A stretch of 64,000 nucleotides of DNA from Pseudomonas fluorescens (GCF_001307275.1 NZ_CP012831.1:1054001-1118000), one strand, 5' to 3'. Positions 16,887 to 26,571 are shown, numbered from the stretch's first letter. Notes: generated from the letters alone by a model not told the origin. Made by a program: numbers and translations.

Positions 16887-18122
16887 ATGGACCAGACTGC
16901 TCAACCACCTCATTACTTCACCAACTACCGCAAGCTCATTTCCCTCGCTGACCAGGATTGGCAGGGCACTGAGGCCGGAAAAATCTCAGGGCTGAATGTC
17001 GAGGTCAAGACACCCAACGTGCTGGTCGACCAATACGGTCGGACCTTTCATCACTTCTGTACCACGTCCTACCTGGGCCTGGACTATCACCCCGCGCTGC
17101 TGGACGGCGCCATGACCGCCCTGTGGGAAACCGGGACACTGCGGGTCGCCAACTCAAGGAATCGCTGCAAGCTGGCGATCCTGGACCAGTACGAAAGCCA
17201 ACTGTCGGAGCTGTTCGGCGCCAGTTGCCTCAGTGCCCTGTCCTGCAGTGCGGCAAGCGCCGGGATCCTGCCGTTGCTGGCCAGCGGCGCATTCACCGAC
17301 CATCGCGCGCCCGTCATGGTGTTCGACAAACAGGCCCATTATTCGATGAACCACAGCAAGGCTGCCTGCGCCGATGAAACCCAGGTCATCACCTGCCCGC
17401 ACAACGACATGGATTTCATCGAAGACGTGTGCAAACGCCAGCGCGATGTGGCGTATGTGGCCGACGGCGCCTACAGCATGGGCGGGATGGCGGACCTGGA
17501 CAGCCTGATGTATCTCAAGCAGCGCTATGGCTTGTTTCTTTACCTGGACGACTCCCACGCCCTGTCTGCCGTCGGGGAATCCGGCGCCGGCCTGGTCCGT
17601 TCGCGCATCCCGGCAGTGGACGAGCGCACCCTGATCGTCGCCTCGCTGGCCAAGTCATTCGGTGCCAGCGGCGGGCTGGTCATGTTTGGCTGTGAACGGT
17701 ACAAGGCGCTGGTGCAGCGCTACGGTGGGCCGAGAAATTGGTCCCAGAGCCTGAACGCGGCGGCCATCGGTGCCGGCATGGCGTCGATCCGCCTGCACCG
17801 CAGCCGCGAATTCAGTGCCTTGCAGGAGCGTTTGCAGGCTAATATCCGCCTCTTCGACAGCCTCGTGCGCACCGGACAGCGCGGCACCCCCATGGCGATC
17901 CGTATGGTGCCTTGCGGTGAAGCGGCCCTGGCCAACAGCCTGGCGGTCGAACTGGCCGAACGGGGGTATTTCACCTCGGCGGTATTTTTTCCCGTGGTGC
18001 CGCAAGGCAAGGCTGCCATCCGCATTACCCTGCGCGCCGACATGGAGCCGGACGTGATTCGCTCGTTTTGTGAAACGATCACCGAACTGCTGCTGACCCA
18101 CGGGCGTGACCTCCGCCCTTGA
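16887..18122 (+). CDS. Alpha-oxoamine-synthase-like PLP enzyme
   Basis: A 411-residue fold-type I PLP enzyme of the family of 8-amino-7-oxononanoate synthase, 2-amino-3-ketobutyrate ligase, serine palmitoyltransferase and CqsA. These join an acyl thioester to an amino acid. The PLP lysine is K256 (SLAKSFGASGG) and the cofactor aspartate/histidine lie in LDDSHALSAVG. It is not near biotin or threonine genes, so an ordinary bioF or kbl role is unlikely. The MFS exporter starts 13 bases after the stop. I infer a small secreted metabolite, product unknown. ATG 16887 is set by the family N terminus; its AAGGA is 13 bases away. Confidence 0.8.
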   Translation: MDQTAQPPHYFTNYRKLISLADQDWQGTEAGKISGLNVEVKTPNVLVDQYGRTFHHFCTTSYLGLDYHPALLDGAMTALWETGTLRVANSRNRCKLAILDQYESQLSELFGASCLSALSCSAASAGILPLLASGAFTDHRAPVMVFDKQAHYSMNHSKAACADETQVITCPHNDMDFIEDVCKRQRDVAYVADGAYSMGGMADLDSLMYLKQRYGLFLYLDDSHALSAVGESGAGLVRSRIPAVDERTLIVASLAKSFGASGGLVMFGCERYKALVQRYGGPRNWSQSLNAAAIGAGMASIRLHRSREFSALQERLQANIRLFDSLVRTGQRGTPMAIRMVPCGEAALANSLAVELAERGYFTSAVFFPVVPQGKAAIRITLRADMEPDVIRSFCETITELLLTHGRDLRP

Positions 18123-18135
18123 GACAGGACGCTCG

Positions 18136-19299
18136 ATGAAGAACCGTACAACCCTGATCCTTACCTGCACCACTGTTTTCCTGGCACAACTGGGCATGAG
18201 CATCTACTTGCCGGCCCTGCCCGCTATCGCCCGGGACCTGGGTGCCGATGCGTCCCAGGTTTCCTGGGGCCTGTCGGTATACCTGATCGGCATGGCGCTG
18301 CCCATGTTGCTGTGGGGCAGCCTGAGCCAGCGCTTGGGGCGCAAACCGGTCTTGCTGGCAGCACTGGGGTTGTATGGCCTGGGCAACCTGGCCCTGCCGC
18401 TGGGCACAACCGTGGAGGCGTTCCTGGCGCTCAGGTTGATTCAGGGCATCGGTGCCAGCGGTATTTCGGTGATGGCGCGGGTCTTGATTCGCGACAGTTT
18501 CAGCGGCGACCTGCTGGCCAAGGCCCTGTCCTGGATATCGATTGCCTTTGTGATTGCCCTCGGTATCGGCCAGTACCTGGGCTCGCTGATCCAGGCCGCT
18601 TTCGGCTGGGAGGCGATTTTCCAGGGTTTGGGCGCCATCAGCCTGGCCATGGCAGCGGCGGTGTCCCGGGCCAGGTTCCCGATGTTGGTGCACGCCAGCA
18701 ATGGGCAATCGGCGTGGGGGATCTACGGGCAGATAGTCCGGCAACGCGCGTTCCTGCTGCCGGCCTTGGCCGGTGGGCTGGGTTACGGCGTAATCGTCGC
18801 CTTCAATACCGCCGCGCCGCTGATCCTGCAGGAAAGCTTCCACTGGTCGGCCATCGAATACGGCCTGCTGGGCTGGCCGATCAGTGCGGCGTACCTGTTC
18901 GGGGCGCTGGCGGTGAACGCGTTTGTGCTGCGCACCGGTCAACGGCGAATGATGGGCTGGGGCATCGTACTGGTGCTGGGCGGCAGCATGACCATGCTGG
19001 CAGGCAGCCTCACCCTGAGCAGCATCGCGCTGCTCTTCTGGCTGCCGTATTGCTTCGCGGTGTTTGGTCAATCGTTGATCTACCCCATCAGCCTGTCCCT
19101 GGCCAACGAAGGCTCACCGGTGGCCGGCGCTTATGCCATGGCGTTGAGCGGATTCCTGCATCAACTGATGGCTTCGGTGATCGGCGCCATGGCCAGCCTG
19201 TTGTTGAGCCAACAGGCCTGGCCATTGGCGGCGTTGTGCGCACTGCTGGGGGCGGCGGCGATGCTCTGTGTGAGGTTCGTGCCGCCCCGGGTCGCTTAG
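18136..19299 (+). CDS. MFS exporter (Bcr/CflA-like)
   Basis: A 387-residue, 12-helix major facilitator resembling the Bcr/CflA drug-resistance group. The N-terminal motif is [14 protein letters not shown], and the loop 2-3 signature reads [22 protein letters not shown] lies six bases before ATG 18136. It is 13 bases behind the PLP enzyme and presumably in the same operon, so it may export that enzyme's product. It ends only 4 bases from overlapping the convergent alcohol dehydrogenase. Confidence 0.88.
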   Translation: MKNRTTLILTCTTVFLAQLGMSIYLPALPAIARDLGADASQVSWGLSVYLIGMALPMLLWGSLSQRLGRKPVLLAALGLYGLGNLALPLGTTVEAFLALRLIQGIGASGISVMARVLIRDSFSGDLLAKALSWISIAFVIALGIGQYLGSLIQAAFGWEAIFQGLGAISLAMAAAVSRARFPMLVHASNGQSAWGIYGQIVRQRAFLLPALAGGLGYGVIVAFNTAAPLILQESFHWSAIEYGLLGWPISAAYLFGALAVNAFVLRTGQRRMMGWGIVLVLGGSMTMLAGSLTLSSIALLFWLPYCFAVFGQSLIYPISLSLANEGSPVAGAYAMALSGFLHQLMASVIGAMASLLLSQQAWPLAALCALLGAAAMLCVRFVPPRVA

Positions 19300-20444
19300 A
19301 ACGCGCTGCGGAAAATCTCTTCGATCTGCCGCTGGTCCGCCGCCCGTGGGTTGGTCAGGCCGCACGCGTCTTTCAAGGCGTTGGCGGCCAGCAACGGCAC
19401 GTCGTTGAGGCGCACGCCCAAGTCACGCAAACCGGCCGGAATGTCCACGTCATGGGCCAGGCTGCGGATCGTCGCAATAGCTTCCCGGGCCCCCTCTTCC
19501 GGGCTGAAGCCACGTGTATCGGCGCCCATGGCATGGGCCACGTCGCTCAGGCGAGCGGCGCACACCGAGGCGTTGAAACTCTGTACATGGGGCAACAACA
19601 CTGCGTTGCACACGCCATGAGGCAAGTCGTAAAAACCACCCAGCTGATGGGCCATGGCGTGCACGAACCCCAACGACGCATTGTTGAACGCCATCCCCGC
19701 GAGAAACTGCGCGTAGGCCATGTTTTCCCGCGCCACCAGATCGTTGCCGTCGCGCACGGCCAGGCGCAGGTTGTCGCTGATCAGGGTCATGGCCTTCAGG
19801 GCGCAGGCATCGGTAATCGGATTGGCTGCGGTGGACACATAAGCCTCGATCGCGTGGGTCAGCGCATCCATGCCAGTGGCAGCCGTCAGGCCCTTGGGCA
19901 TCGCCACCATCAGCGCCGGGTCGTTCACCGACATCAGCGGGGTCACGTTGCGATCGACAATGGCCATTTTCACGTGGCGTGTCTCGTCGGTGATGATGCA
20001 AAAGCGGGTCATTTCGCTGGCGGTGCCGGCCGTGGTGTTGATGGCGATCAGCGGCAATTGCGGCTTGCTCGAACGGTCGACGCCTTCATAGTCACTGATC
20101 TGCCCGCCGTTGGTGGCACACAACGCGATGCCCTTGGCGCAATCGTGGGGGGAACCGCCGCCCAGGGACACCACGAAATCGCACCGGTTCTCCATCAACA
20201 AACCCAGGCCGAGCTCGACATTGGCAATGCTCGGGTTGGGCTTGGCACCGTCGAAAATCACCGAATCGATGTCCTGCAACGCCAGCAGTTCGGCCACCTT
20301 GCTGGCGACGCCGGCCTTGGCCAGCCCCACGTCGGTGACGATCAGCGCCTTGCGAAAGCCGTAGTTGCGGATGGCGGTCATCGCTTCATCCAGGCAACCC
20401 AGCCCCATGATGTTCACGGCGGGAATGAAAAAAGTACTGCTCAT
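19296..20444 (-). CDS. Iron-containing alcohol dehydrogenase
   Basis: A 382-residue member of the Fe-type alcohol dehydrogenases (YiaY/AdhB/FucO length). An N-terminal NAD-binding half ([11 protein letters not shown]) is followed by metal ligands in [12 protein letters not shown] and [16 protein letters not shown]. It reduces aldehydes or oxidises primary alcohols. AGGAG precedes ATG 20444. It overlaps the MFS gene's last 4 bases tail to tail. The substrate cannot be decided. Confidence 0.9.
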   Translation of the reverse strand: MSSTFFIPAVNIMGLGCLDEAMTAIRNYGFRKALIVTDVGLAKAGVASKVAELLALQDIDSVIFDGAKPNPSIANVELGLGLLMENRCDFVVSLGGGSPHDCAKGIALCATNGGQISDYEGVDRSSKPQLPLIAINTTAGTASEMTRFCIITDETRHVKMAIVDRNVTPLMSVNDPALMVAMPKGLTAATGMDALTHAIEAYVSTAANPITDACALKAMTLISDNLRLAVRDGNDLVARENMAYAQFLAGMAFNNASLGFVHAMAHQLGGFYDLPHGVCNAVLLPHVQSFNASVCAARLSDVAHAMGADTRGFSPEEGAREAIATIRSLAHDVDIPAGLRDLGVRLNDVPLLAANALKDACGLTNPRAADQRQIEEIFRSAF

Positions 20445-20584
20445 GGGGTCACACTCCTGGTAGAGGCCGGATCGGCAGGACCTACAGAATGACCCAGTAG
20501 TCACGACGCATCTTGATCTGGCTCAAGACTGGGGCGTGATAAAGTCCCGGCCTGCCTTTGCCACGTTTTGAGATGATCCTTGCG

Positions 20585-21604
20585 ATGACCGATTTCCAGG
20601 AATACGACACCCGGCTCGAAGACTGGGAGGCCGTGCGCGCCGATACCGCCTTCAGCGGCCTGCTGGTGGGCAATGGGGCCAGCCGCGCGGTGTGGGACGA
20701 TTTCGGCTATGACTCGCTGTTCGAAAACGCCCGCACCGTCGAGGAGAAACCCTTGAGCCCGTCGGAACTGAGCGTGTTCGACGCGATGCAGACGCGCAGT
20801 TTCGAACAGGTGCTCGGGGCGCTGAAAACCACCAGTCGGGTCAACAAGGCCCTGGCCGTCAGTTCCGCCGCCCCGCGTAACCGCTATTACGCGATCAAGG
20901 AAGCGCTGATCAACACCGTGCACGCGGTGCACATCCCGTGGCGCCTGGTGCAACCGTCGACCCTGGCAACGCTCAACCAGGAGCTGAGCCGCTACCGCAC
21001 GGTGTTCACCACCAACTACGACCTGCTCAACTACTGGGCGATCCAGCATGGGGCCAAGACCATCAGCGACCTGTTCTGCGGCGATGATCACAGTTTCGAC
21101 CTGAGCCAGGTGACCACGGACAAACCGCGCTTGCTGTACCTGCACGGTGGCCTGCACCTGGTGCGCAACCAGGACGGCACGGCGCGCAAGCTCACGTCCA
21201 CCGAAGGCACCTTGCTGGGCAGTTTCGCCATCAACAACACGATCAAGACCCTCGACGACGTGCCGCTGTTCGTCAATGAAGGCTCCAGCGCGGACAAGCT
21301 CAAGACCATCCGCAGCAGCGATTACCTGTCGTTCTGCTACGACCAGTTGCTGCGCCATGGCGACAACCTGTGCCTGTTCGGCCATGCCCTGGGCGAGCAG
21401 GACCGGCACATTGTCCATGCCCTGCGCCTGGCCGCACCGAAAACCGTGGCGATTTCGATCTACCCGCGCAGTCAGGCGTTCATCCAGCACCAGAAACGGC
21501 ATTACGCCAAGGTGTTCCAGGGGCTGGAGGTGCAATTGCGCTTCTTCGATGCCAAGAGCCATCCACTGGGCGATCCGAAGCTGTCGGTGCCGGTGGAGGT
21601 TTAA
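20585..21604 (+). CDS. DUF4917 protein with SIR2-like NAD-binding motifs
   Basis: A 339-residue protein of the DUF4917 family. It shows the spaced motifs of SIR2-type domains: GNGAS at 29-33 (nucleotide-binding loop), FTTNYD at 141-146 (the TTN-D motif), YLHG at 185-188 and GHALGEQDRHI at 266-276. SIR2-like proteins without a zinc ribbon often act as NAD-consuming effectors in phage defence. Here there is no partner gene, so function is open. Starts at TTG 20558, ATG 20573 and ATG 20585 are possible; none has a clear ribosome site and 20585 is chosen provisionally. It is divergent from the alcohol dehydrogenase. Confidence 0.75.
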   Translation: MTDFQEYDTRLEDWEAVRADTAFSGLLVGNGASRAVWDDFGYDSLFENARTVEEKPLSPSELSVFDAMQTRSFEQVLGALKTTSRVNKALAVSSAAPRNRYYAIKEALINTVHAVHIPWRLVQPSTLATLNQELSRYRTVFTTNYDLLNYWAIQHGAKTISDLFCGDDHSFDLSQVTTDKPRLLYLHGGLHLVRNQDGTARKLTSTEGTLLGSFAINNTIKTLDDVPLFVNEGSSADKLKTIRSSDYLSFCYDQLLRHGDNLCLFGHALGEQDRHIVHALRLAAPKTVAISIYPRSQAFIQHQKRHYAKVFQGLEVQLRFFDAKSHPLGDPKLSVPVEV

Positions 21605-21640
21605 AGGCAGGGTAAAAAACGTGTAGCGAGGGGATCTATT

Positions 21641-21730
21641 TGTGGGAGCAAAGCTTGCTCGTGATGAACAATGGCTCGCTTAGCCTGCACAACCGCAGCG
21701 CCTGGATCGCGAGCAAGCGTTGCTCCCACA
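21641..21730. repeat. REP pair
   Basis: TGTGGGAGCAAAGCTTGCTC facing GAGCAAGCGTTGCTCCCACA, a GCAAAGC-type variant with some base changes. Confidence 0.9.
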
Positions 21731-21773
21731 CATGATTCCCCTCCACAGGCCAGGCGCCCTTATTGCTGTCCCG

Positions 21774-22118
21774 TCAGAGCGCAGCCACGGTCTTGTCCTT
21801 GATGACCGTCGTCGGTCCGTTGGCCTTGACGCTGGCGATGCCTTTGTCCCGGGCGGCGTCCGATGAATACGCCTCACTGCTGCCAATCACTTCATGGTTA
21901 CCGGCCTTGAGGTTGAAGTACGGATGGCCGTCCTTGGTGTTCTTGAGTTCATAGCGGTCGGCCAACGGGCTGTTTTTCTGCACCGCAGCAATGCCGCCGT
22001 CGACGCCGCTGCGGGTGGTGTACAGCTCGCTGGTCAAGATGATCTCGGCGTTGGCCGCCTTGAGTACAAACCGAAACTGGCCACTGCTGCTTTTGCTGAT
22101 TTCGTACCATCCGGACAT
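21774..22118 (-). CDS. yegP: YegP family protein (two DUF1508 repeats)
   Basis: A 114-residue protein made of two tandem DUF1508 units of about 50 residues (GWYEISKSSSGQFRFVLKA and DRYELKNTKDGHPYFNLKA). Each is a small beta-alpha module. The function of YegP is not established. GGAG before ATG 22118 fixes the start; the open frame upstream to 22418 overlaps the DJ-1 family gene and is not used. Confidence 0.88.
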   Translation of the reverse strand: MSGWYEISKSSSGQFRFVLKAANAEIILTSELYTTRSGVDGGIAAVQKNSPLADRYELKNTKDGHPYFNLKAGNHEVIGSSEAYSSDAARDKGIASVKANGPTTVIKDKTVAAL

Positions 22119-22189
22119 GATTGTTCTCCAGGCAATGAGGGCATGTCCCGAGAGTAAAGACCCGCTGCGCTTGCCTTGCCAGTGCGTTA

Positions 22190-22771
22190 CTACAAAGTGA
22201 TGGCCGTGCCCAGCAGGGTCAGGAACCCCGCCAGCCAGCTTGGGTGCGCAGGCCAGGCCGGTGCAGTCGCCAGGTTGCCCTGGACATGGCCTTGGGTCAC
22301 GGGAATGTCGATATAGGTCCCGCCCGCCAGGCGTACTTCCGGGGCACACGCCGGGTAGGCGCTGCATTCGCGCCCTTCCAGGATGCCCGCCGCCGCCAGT
22401 AATTGCGCGCCGTGGCACACCGCGGCAATCGGCTTACCCGCCAGGTCGAAATCGCGCACCAGTTGCAGGACTTTTTCATTCAGGCGCAGGTATTCCGGCG
22501 CGCGACCGCCCGGCACCAATAACGCGTCGTAGTCGGCGGCTTCGACACCGGCGAAATCATGATTGAGGGCAAACAGGTGCCCCGGTTTTTCGCTGTAGGT
22601 CTGGTCGCCTTCAAAGTCGTGGATCGCCGTGCGCACGGTCTGCCCGGCCGTTTTGTCCGGACACACGGCGTGCACAGTGTGGCCGATCATCTGCAACGCC
22701 TGGAACGGCACCATGACTTCATAATCTTCGACGTAATCGCCGACCAGCATCAGGATTTTCTTGGCGGCCAT
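22190..22771 (-). CDS. DJ-1/PfpI family protein
   Basis: A 193-residue protein of the DJ-1/PfpI superfamily. The nucleophile cysteine is in [10 protein letters not shown], and the conserved acid is in the [15 protein letters not shown] region. Members include deglycases, chaperones and glutamine-amidotransferase-like enzymes. AAAGGAG upstream supports ATG 22771. The last 25 residues are hydrophobic and alanine/leucine-rich, somewhat unlike the family. The exact reaction is unknown. Confidence 0.88.
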   Translation of the reverse strand: MAAKKILMLVGDYVEDYEVMVPFQALQMIGHTVHAVCPDKTAGQTVRTAIHDFEGDQTYSEKPGHLFALNHDFAGVEAADYDALLVPGGRAPEYLRLNEKVLQLVRDFDLAGKPIAAVCHGAQLLAAAGILEGRECSAYPACAPEVRLAGGTYIDIPVTQGHVQGNLATAPAWPAHPSWLAGFLTLLGTAITL

Positions 22772-22894
22772 GGGTTGGGCTCCTTTGGAAATGCGTGAGG
22801 GGTGAACGCATTAAAGGTAGTCCGGTAAGTCGGCGGATGAGCGATAACCCGTCATTACCTGACGGACTGCACAAAAATGAAGTGGCAGGACAGT

Positions 22895-22985
22895 CTGTGG
22901 GAGCGAGCTTGCTCGCGATTCAGGCGATGGGGTCTTTCAGGCACACCGCGTCATCGTTCCATCGCGAGCAAGCTCGCTCCCACAG
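22895..22985. repeat. REP pair
   Basis: Facing CTGTGGGAGCGAGCTTGCTC units with a 45-base loop, ending just beyond the methyltransferase stop codon. Confidence 0.92.
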
Positions 22986-22991
22986 GGGGCC

Positions 22992-24212
22992 TCAGTGCTC
23001 GAAATAACCATCCGCCCGCAGTAGCGTTTCCAGGCAATGCTCGGTGATGTGGTAGAAGGCCTTGAGTGCTTCGATCTTTGCCAGCAGCTCGGTGGGATCC
23101 ACAGGTTCGGCGCGTTTGACGGCCAGGATCATCTTGTTCTTGTTGGTGTGGTCCAGGGAGATGAACTCGAAGACCTTGGTCTCGTAGCCGCAGGCTTCCA
23201 GGAACAGCGCCCGCAAACTGTCGGTGACCATTTCCGCCTGCTGGCCCAGGTGCAGACCGTACTGCAGCATCGGCTTGAGCAAGGCCGGGCTCTGGATCTG
23301 CAGGCGGATCTGCTTGTGGCAGCACGGCGAGCACATGATGATCGAGGCACCCGAGCGAATGCCCATGTGGATCGCGTAGTCGGTGGCGATGTCGCAGGCA
23401 TGCAAGGCAATCATCACATCCACCGCGCTCGGCGCCACGCTGCGCACGTCACCGTGCTGGAAACTCAGGCCCGGGTGCTCCAGCCGCGCGGCGGCTTCGT
23501 TGCACAGCCTGACCATGTCTTCACGCAGCTCGACACCGGTCACCACGCCTTCGGCCTGCAAGGTGTTGCGCAGGTAATCGTGGATGGCGAAGGTCAGGTA
23601 GCCCTTGCCCGAACCGAAATCCGAGACCCGCACCGGTTGGTCCAGGGCCAGTGGCGAAGATGTCAGCGCGTGGCTGAAGACCTCGATGAACTTGTTGATC
23701 TGCTTCCACTTGCGCGACATCGCCGGAATCAGCTCGTGCTTGTGGTTGGTCACGCCCAGGTCGGCCAAAAATGGCCGGTTCAGGTCGAGGAAGCGGTTCT
23801 TCTCGCGGTTGTGCTCGGCAGACGGCACTTCCCGCAGTTGCTGGGGCTTGCTCTTGAACAGCGAGCTTTTGCCCTTTTTGCTGTACTCCAACTGCGCCTC
23901 GTCAGTGACCGCCAGCAAATGCGCGTTCTTGAACGACGCTGGCAACAGCGCGGCGATAGTGTCCACGCCTTCGGCCAGGGGGAGATTCTTGGTGATGTCG
24001 CGAGTCTTGTAGCGGTAGACGAAGGACAGGCACGGCTGGTCCTTGACCGTCAGCTGCTTGATGATCAGCCGCTGGAGGTCCACCTCATCCCCGACGTACT
24101 TGGCCAGCACCAGTTTGATGAAAGCGTTTTGTTCAAGGCTGGTGTGCAGCAGTTCGATGAACTGGGCGTGGTGATCCGGCGCGGGACGGGCTGGAGTTGC
24201 GGTGGCGGACAT
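22992..24212 (-). CDS. SAM-dependent methyltransferase
   Basis: A 406-residue protein. The class I SAM-binding motif is DFGSGKGYLTFAIHDYL (about residue 195), followed by the acidic end of strand 2 (VTGVELRED). ALHACDIATDYAI and CSPCCHKQI resemble the methyltransferase group that includes eukaryotic RNA modifiers of the TRMT13 type, so RNA is a possible target. The first 150 residues are a less conserved helical region. ATG 24212 (MSATATPARP) is favoured over ATG 24281 because the extra residues are proline-rich and unlike a domain start. Confidence 0.8.
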   Translation of the reverse strand: MSATATPARPAPDHHAQFIELLHTSLEQNAFIKLVLAKYVGDEVDLQRLIIKQLTVKDQPCLSFVYRYKTRDITKNLPLAEGVDTIAALLPASFKNAHLLAVTDEAQLEYSKKGKSSLFKSKPQQLREVPSAEHNREKNRFLDLNRPFLADLGVTNHKHELIPAMSRKWKQINKFIEVFSHALTSSPLALDQPVRVSDFGSGKGYLTFAIHDYLRNTLQAEGVVTGVELREDMVRLCNEAAARLEHPGLSFQHGDVRSVAPSAVDVMIALHACDIATDYAIHMGIRSGASIIMCSPCCHKQIRLQIQSPALLKPMLQYGLHLGQQAEMVTDSLRALFLEACGYETKVFEFISLDHTNKNKMILAVKRAEPVDPTELLAKIEALKAFYHITEHCLETLLRADGYFEH

Positions 24213-24310
24213 GGACAAGCGGCCTCGGGGCGGGCGGATCGGGAATGCCGGTATTTTAGGGGGGATGGGCAGCGAGGGCACGGAAAAGTTGGTGTGGCGA
24301 GCAGTAGCCT

Positions 24311-24403
24311 CTGTGGGAGCAAGGCTTGCCCGCGATGAATACGCCGCGATTCGGCAGGCAAAACCGAGTCATCGTTCATCGCGAGCAAGCTTTGCTCCCA
24401 CAG
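24311..24403. repeat. REP pair
   Basis: CTGTGGGAGCAAGGCTTGCCC faces GAGCAAGCTTTGCTCCCACAG. The two halves belong to slightly different sequence variants. Confidence 0.9.
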
Positions 24404-24424
24404 GCTTGTGCCGACAGGAAACTT

Positions 24425-25042
24425 TCAGCCCAGCACCACCAACCGATTCGGCAGCTCATTGCGCTCATGAGTCACCGGCACATGTTCCTTGAGCAATTCG
24501 CCGCAGGCTTGGATACACGTCACGAACCCCTGCAAGGTCTGCCCCTGGCGCACCTGCTGGGTGAACGTTGCGACGATGGCGTCCCAGCATGTGTTGTCCA
24601 GGTGTCTGGAAATGCCTTCATCGACGAGGATTTCCACATACCGCTCGGCCTCGCAGACAAAGATCAGCACGCCCGTGCTGCCCACGGTGTGGTGCAGGTT
24701 TTGCTCGAGAAATTGCCGGCGTGCCAGGTTGGAGGCCCGCCAGTGACGCACGGAACGGGGGATCAGGTGAGTGGTGATCCTTGGGATGCGAAACACCAGG
24801 CACAACACGATGAAACTGACCCACTGCACCAGCAACAGGCTGTGCAGGGCCAACCAACCGGTGAGGTAATGGACCGCGCCGGGCACCACCAGCGCCAGCA
24901 GGCTCGCCCATAGCAGCGGGATGTAAGCGTAGTCGTCGGCGCGGGCGGCCAGCACCGTGACCAGTTCGGCGTCGGTATGCTGCTCGACCCGGGCGATGGC
25001 CTCGGCGACCTTGCGTTGTTCGTGTTCAGTCAGTAATGCCAT
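24425..25042 (-). CDS. TPM-domain membrane protein
   Basis: A 205-residue protein. An N-terminal helix (EHEQRKVAEAIARVEQHTDAE) begins a TPM domain that is interrupted by two membrane helices (about 50-95). It then resumes with GVLIFVCEAERYVEILVDEGI. No signal peptide is seen. It is the last gene of a LemA-TPM-TPM operon, 28 bases after the preceding gene. This gene set is common and may act at the envelope, but its function is unsettled. Confidence 0.82.
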   Translation of the reverse strand: MALLTEHEQRKVAEAIARVEQHTDAELVTVLAARADDYAYIPLLWASLLALVVPGAVHYLTGWLALHSLLLVQWVSFIVLCLVFRIPRITTHLIPRSVRHWRASNLARRQFLEQNLHHTVGSTGVLIFVCEAERYVEILVDEGISRHLDNTCWDAIVATFTQQVRQGQTLQGFVTCIQACGELLKEHVPVTHERNELPNRLVVLG

Positions 25043-25070
25043 GGTTAAAAGTGCCTGCTCATTATTATTG

Positions 25071-25826
25071 TCACCAGCCGCCCGACGAACCGCCGCCCCC
25101 GAAACTGCCACCGCCACCGCTGAAGCCGCCACCGCCGCCTCCACCGCTGAAGCCGCCCCCACCGGAGCTGCCCGAACCGCTGGAGCCACCGCGCCCGGCC
25201 GGCAGGATACCGAGCATCTGGCAGACCGATATCGTCAAAATAAACAGGATCACCAGGAAGATGAACAACCCGGCATGGCGCTCGACAAAATCGCCCTGCT
25301 CCTGCTGTTCATCCGTACTGTATGCCGGCGCCGGCTCGTCCAGCGGGCTGCCGCCCAGCACCACCAGCATCGCCGCGACGCCGTCGCTGATGCCTTTGTT
25401 GAAGTTGCCGGTCTTGAAGGCCGGCGTGATCACCTGGTTGATGATCACCGAACTCTGGGCGTCGGTCAGGCGATCCTCCAGGCCGTAGCCCACTTCGATG
25501 CGCAGTTTACGGTCATCCCGGGCCACGATCAGCAGCGCGCCGTTGTTTTTATCCTTCTGCCCGATGCCCCAGTGGCGCCCCAGCTGATAGCCGAAATCTT
25601 CGATGCTGCTGCCCTGCAGGTCCGCCAGGGTCACGACCACCACCTGTTCGCCGGTCGCCTGTTCATGGGCCTTGAGCTGCGTCTCCAGTTGCGCGCGCAC
25701 CGAAGGGTCGAGCATCTGGGCGGTGTCCACCACACGCCCGGTCAACGCTGGAAACTTCAATTCGGCCTGTGCCGTGACTGCAAACACCCAGAGCAACAGC
25801 ACCAGGCCAAATTTCAACACTCGCAT
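25071..25826 (-). CDS. TPM-domain protein (YgcG type) with glycine-rich tail
   Basis: A 251-residue exported protein. A signal peptide (about 1-21, ending TAQA) leads to a periplasmic TPM domain (about 30-150, with GRVVDTAQMLD, KNNGALLIVARDDRKLRIEVG). One membrane helix follows (about 184-206). The tail of about 40 residues is almost all glycine and serine with a few phenylalanines. TPM domains of this type have been reported as acid phosphatases in plants; the bacterial role is unclear. AGGAG before ATG 25826 fixes the start. Confidence 0.88.
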   Translation of the reverse strand: MRVLKFGLVLLLWVFAVTAQAELKFPALTGRVVDTAQMLDPSVRAQLETQLKAHEQATGEQVVVVTLADLQGSSIEDFGYQLGRHWGIGQKDKNNGALLIVARDDRKLRIEVGYGLEDRLTDAQSSVIINQVITPAFKTGNFNKGISDGVAAMLVVLGGSPLDEPAPAYSTDEQQEQGDFVERHAGLFIFLVILFILTISVCQMLGILPAGRGGSSGSGSSGGGGFSGGGGGGGFSGGGGSFGGGGSSGGW

Positions 25827-25836
25827 CGCAACTCCT

Positions 25837-25957
25837 GTGTGGGAGCGAACTGCTGTGGGAGCAAAGCTTGCTCGCGATGAAGGCACCTCGGTCTTTCGAA
25901 TGACCGCGTTATCGTTCATCGCGAGCAAGCTTTGCTCCCACAGGCTCGCTCCCACAA
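25837..25957. repeat. Nested REP elements
   Basis: A full REP pair (25853-25943, GCAAAGC type) is embedded between two further half units, GTGGGAGCGAACTG on the left and GGCTCGCTCCCACA on the right. It looks like one REP pair inserted inside another. It lies between lemA and the TPM gene of the same operon. Confidence 0.85.
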
Positions 25958-25962
25958 TTTCT

Positions 25963-26571
25963 TCAGAACTTCACTTCAGGGGCTTTTTCGGCATTGGAGC
26001 TGGTGGCCTCGAACGTTTCGCGCAGCGGCAGGTCGCTGTACATCACGCTGTGCCACAGGCGGCCCGGGAACGTGCGGATCTCGGTGTTGTACTTCTGCAC
26101 CGCCAGGATGAAGTCGCGGCGTGCCACGGCGATACGGTTCTCGGTGCCTTCGAGCTGCGATTGCAGCGCCAGGAAATTCTGGTTGGCCTTGAGGTCCGGA
26201 TAACGCTCGGACACCACCATCAGCCGGCTCAACGCGCCGGTCAACTGGTCCTGGGCCTGTTGGAACTGCTTGAGCTTTTCCGGGTTGTCCAAGGTACTGG
26301 CGTCCACCTGGATCGACGTGGCCTTGGCCCGCGCCTCGATCACCGCGGTCAGGGTTTCCTGCTCGTGCTGGGCGTAGCCCTTGACGGTTTCCACCAGGTT
26401 GGGAATCAGGTCGGCACGGCGCTGGTACTGGTTCTGCACCTGGCCCCAGGCGGCCTTGGCCTGTTCGTCCAGGGTCGGGATGTTATTGATGCCGCAACCG
26501 GCCAGCAGCGTGGTAAGCAGCATCAAGGCCAGCATCGGCAGGCTGCGAAGGTGGTTCAGTCTTGGATTCAT
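25963..26571 (-). CDS. lemA: LemA family lipoprotein
   Basis: A 202-residue protein with a lipoprotein signal (MLLTTLLAGC, Cys26) followed by the long helical LemA domain. That domain has NQYQRRADLIPNLVETVKGY and ARRDFILAVQKYN. LemA proteins form a four-helix bundle anchored in the envelope and commonly precede TPM-domain genes, as here. ATG 26571 is preferred; an in-frame ATG at 26598 would add nine residues before the signal. It heads the three-gene operon. Confidence 0.88.
   Translation of the reverse strand: MNPRLNHLRSLPMLALMLLTTLLAGCGINNIPTLDEQAKAAWGQVQNQYQRRADLIPNLVETVKGYAQHEQETLTAVIEARAKATSIQVDASTLDNPEKLKQFQQAQDQLTGALSRLMVVSERYPDLKANQNFLALQSQLEGTENRIAVARRDFILAVQKYNTEIRTFPGRLWHSVMYSDLPLRETFEATSSNAEKAPEVKF

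Noticed and set aside
18312-20492. 726-residue plus-strand open frame
   Set aside because: It overlaps the MFS gene in another frame and the alcohol dehydrogenase on the opposite strand; composition is that of a shadow frame.
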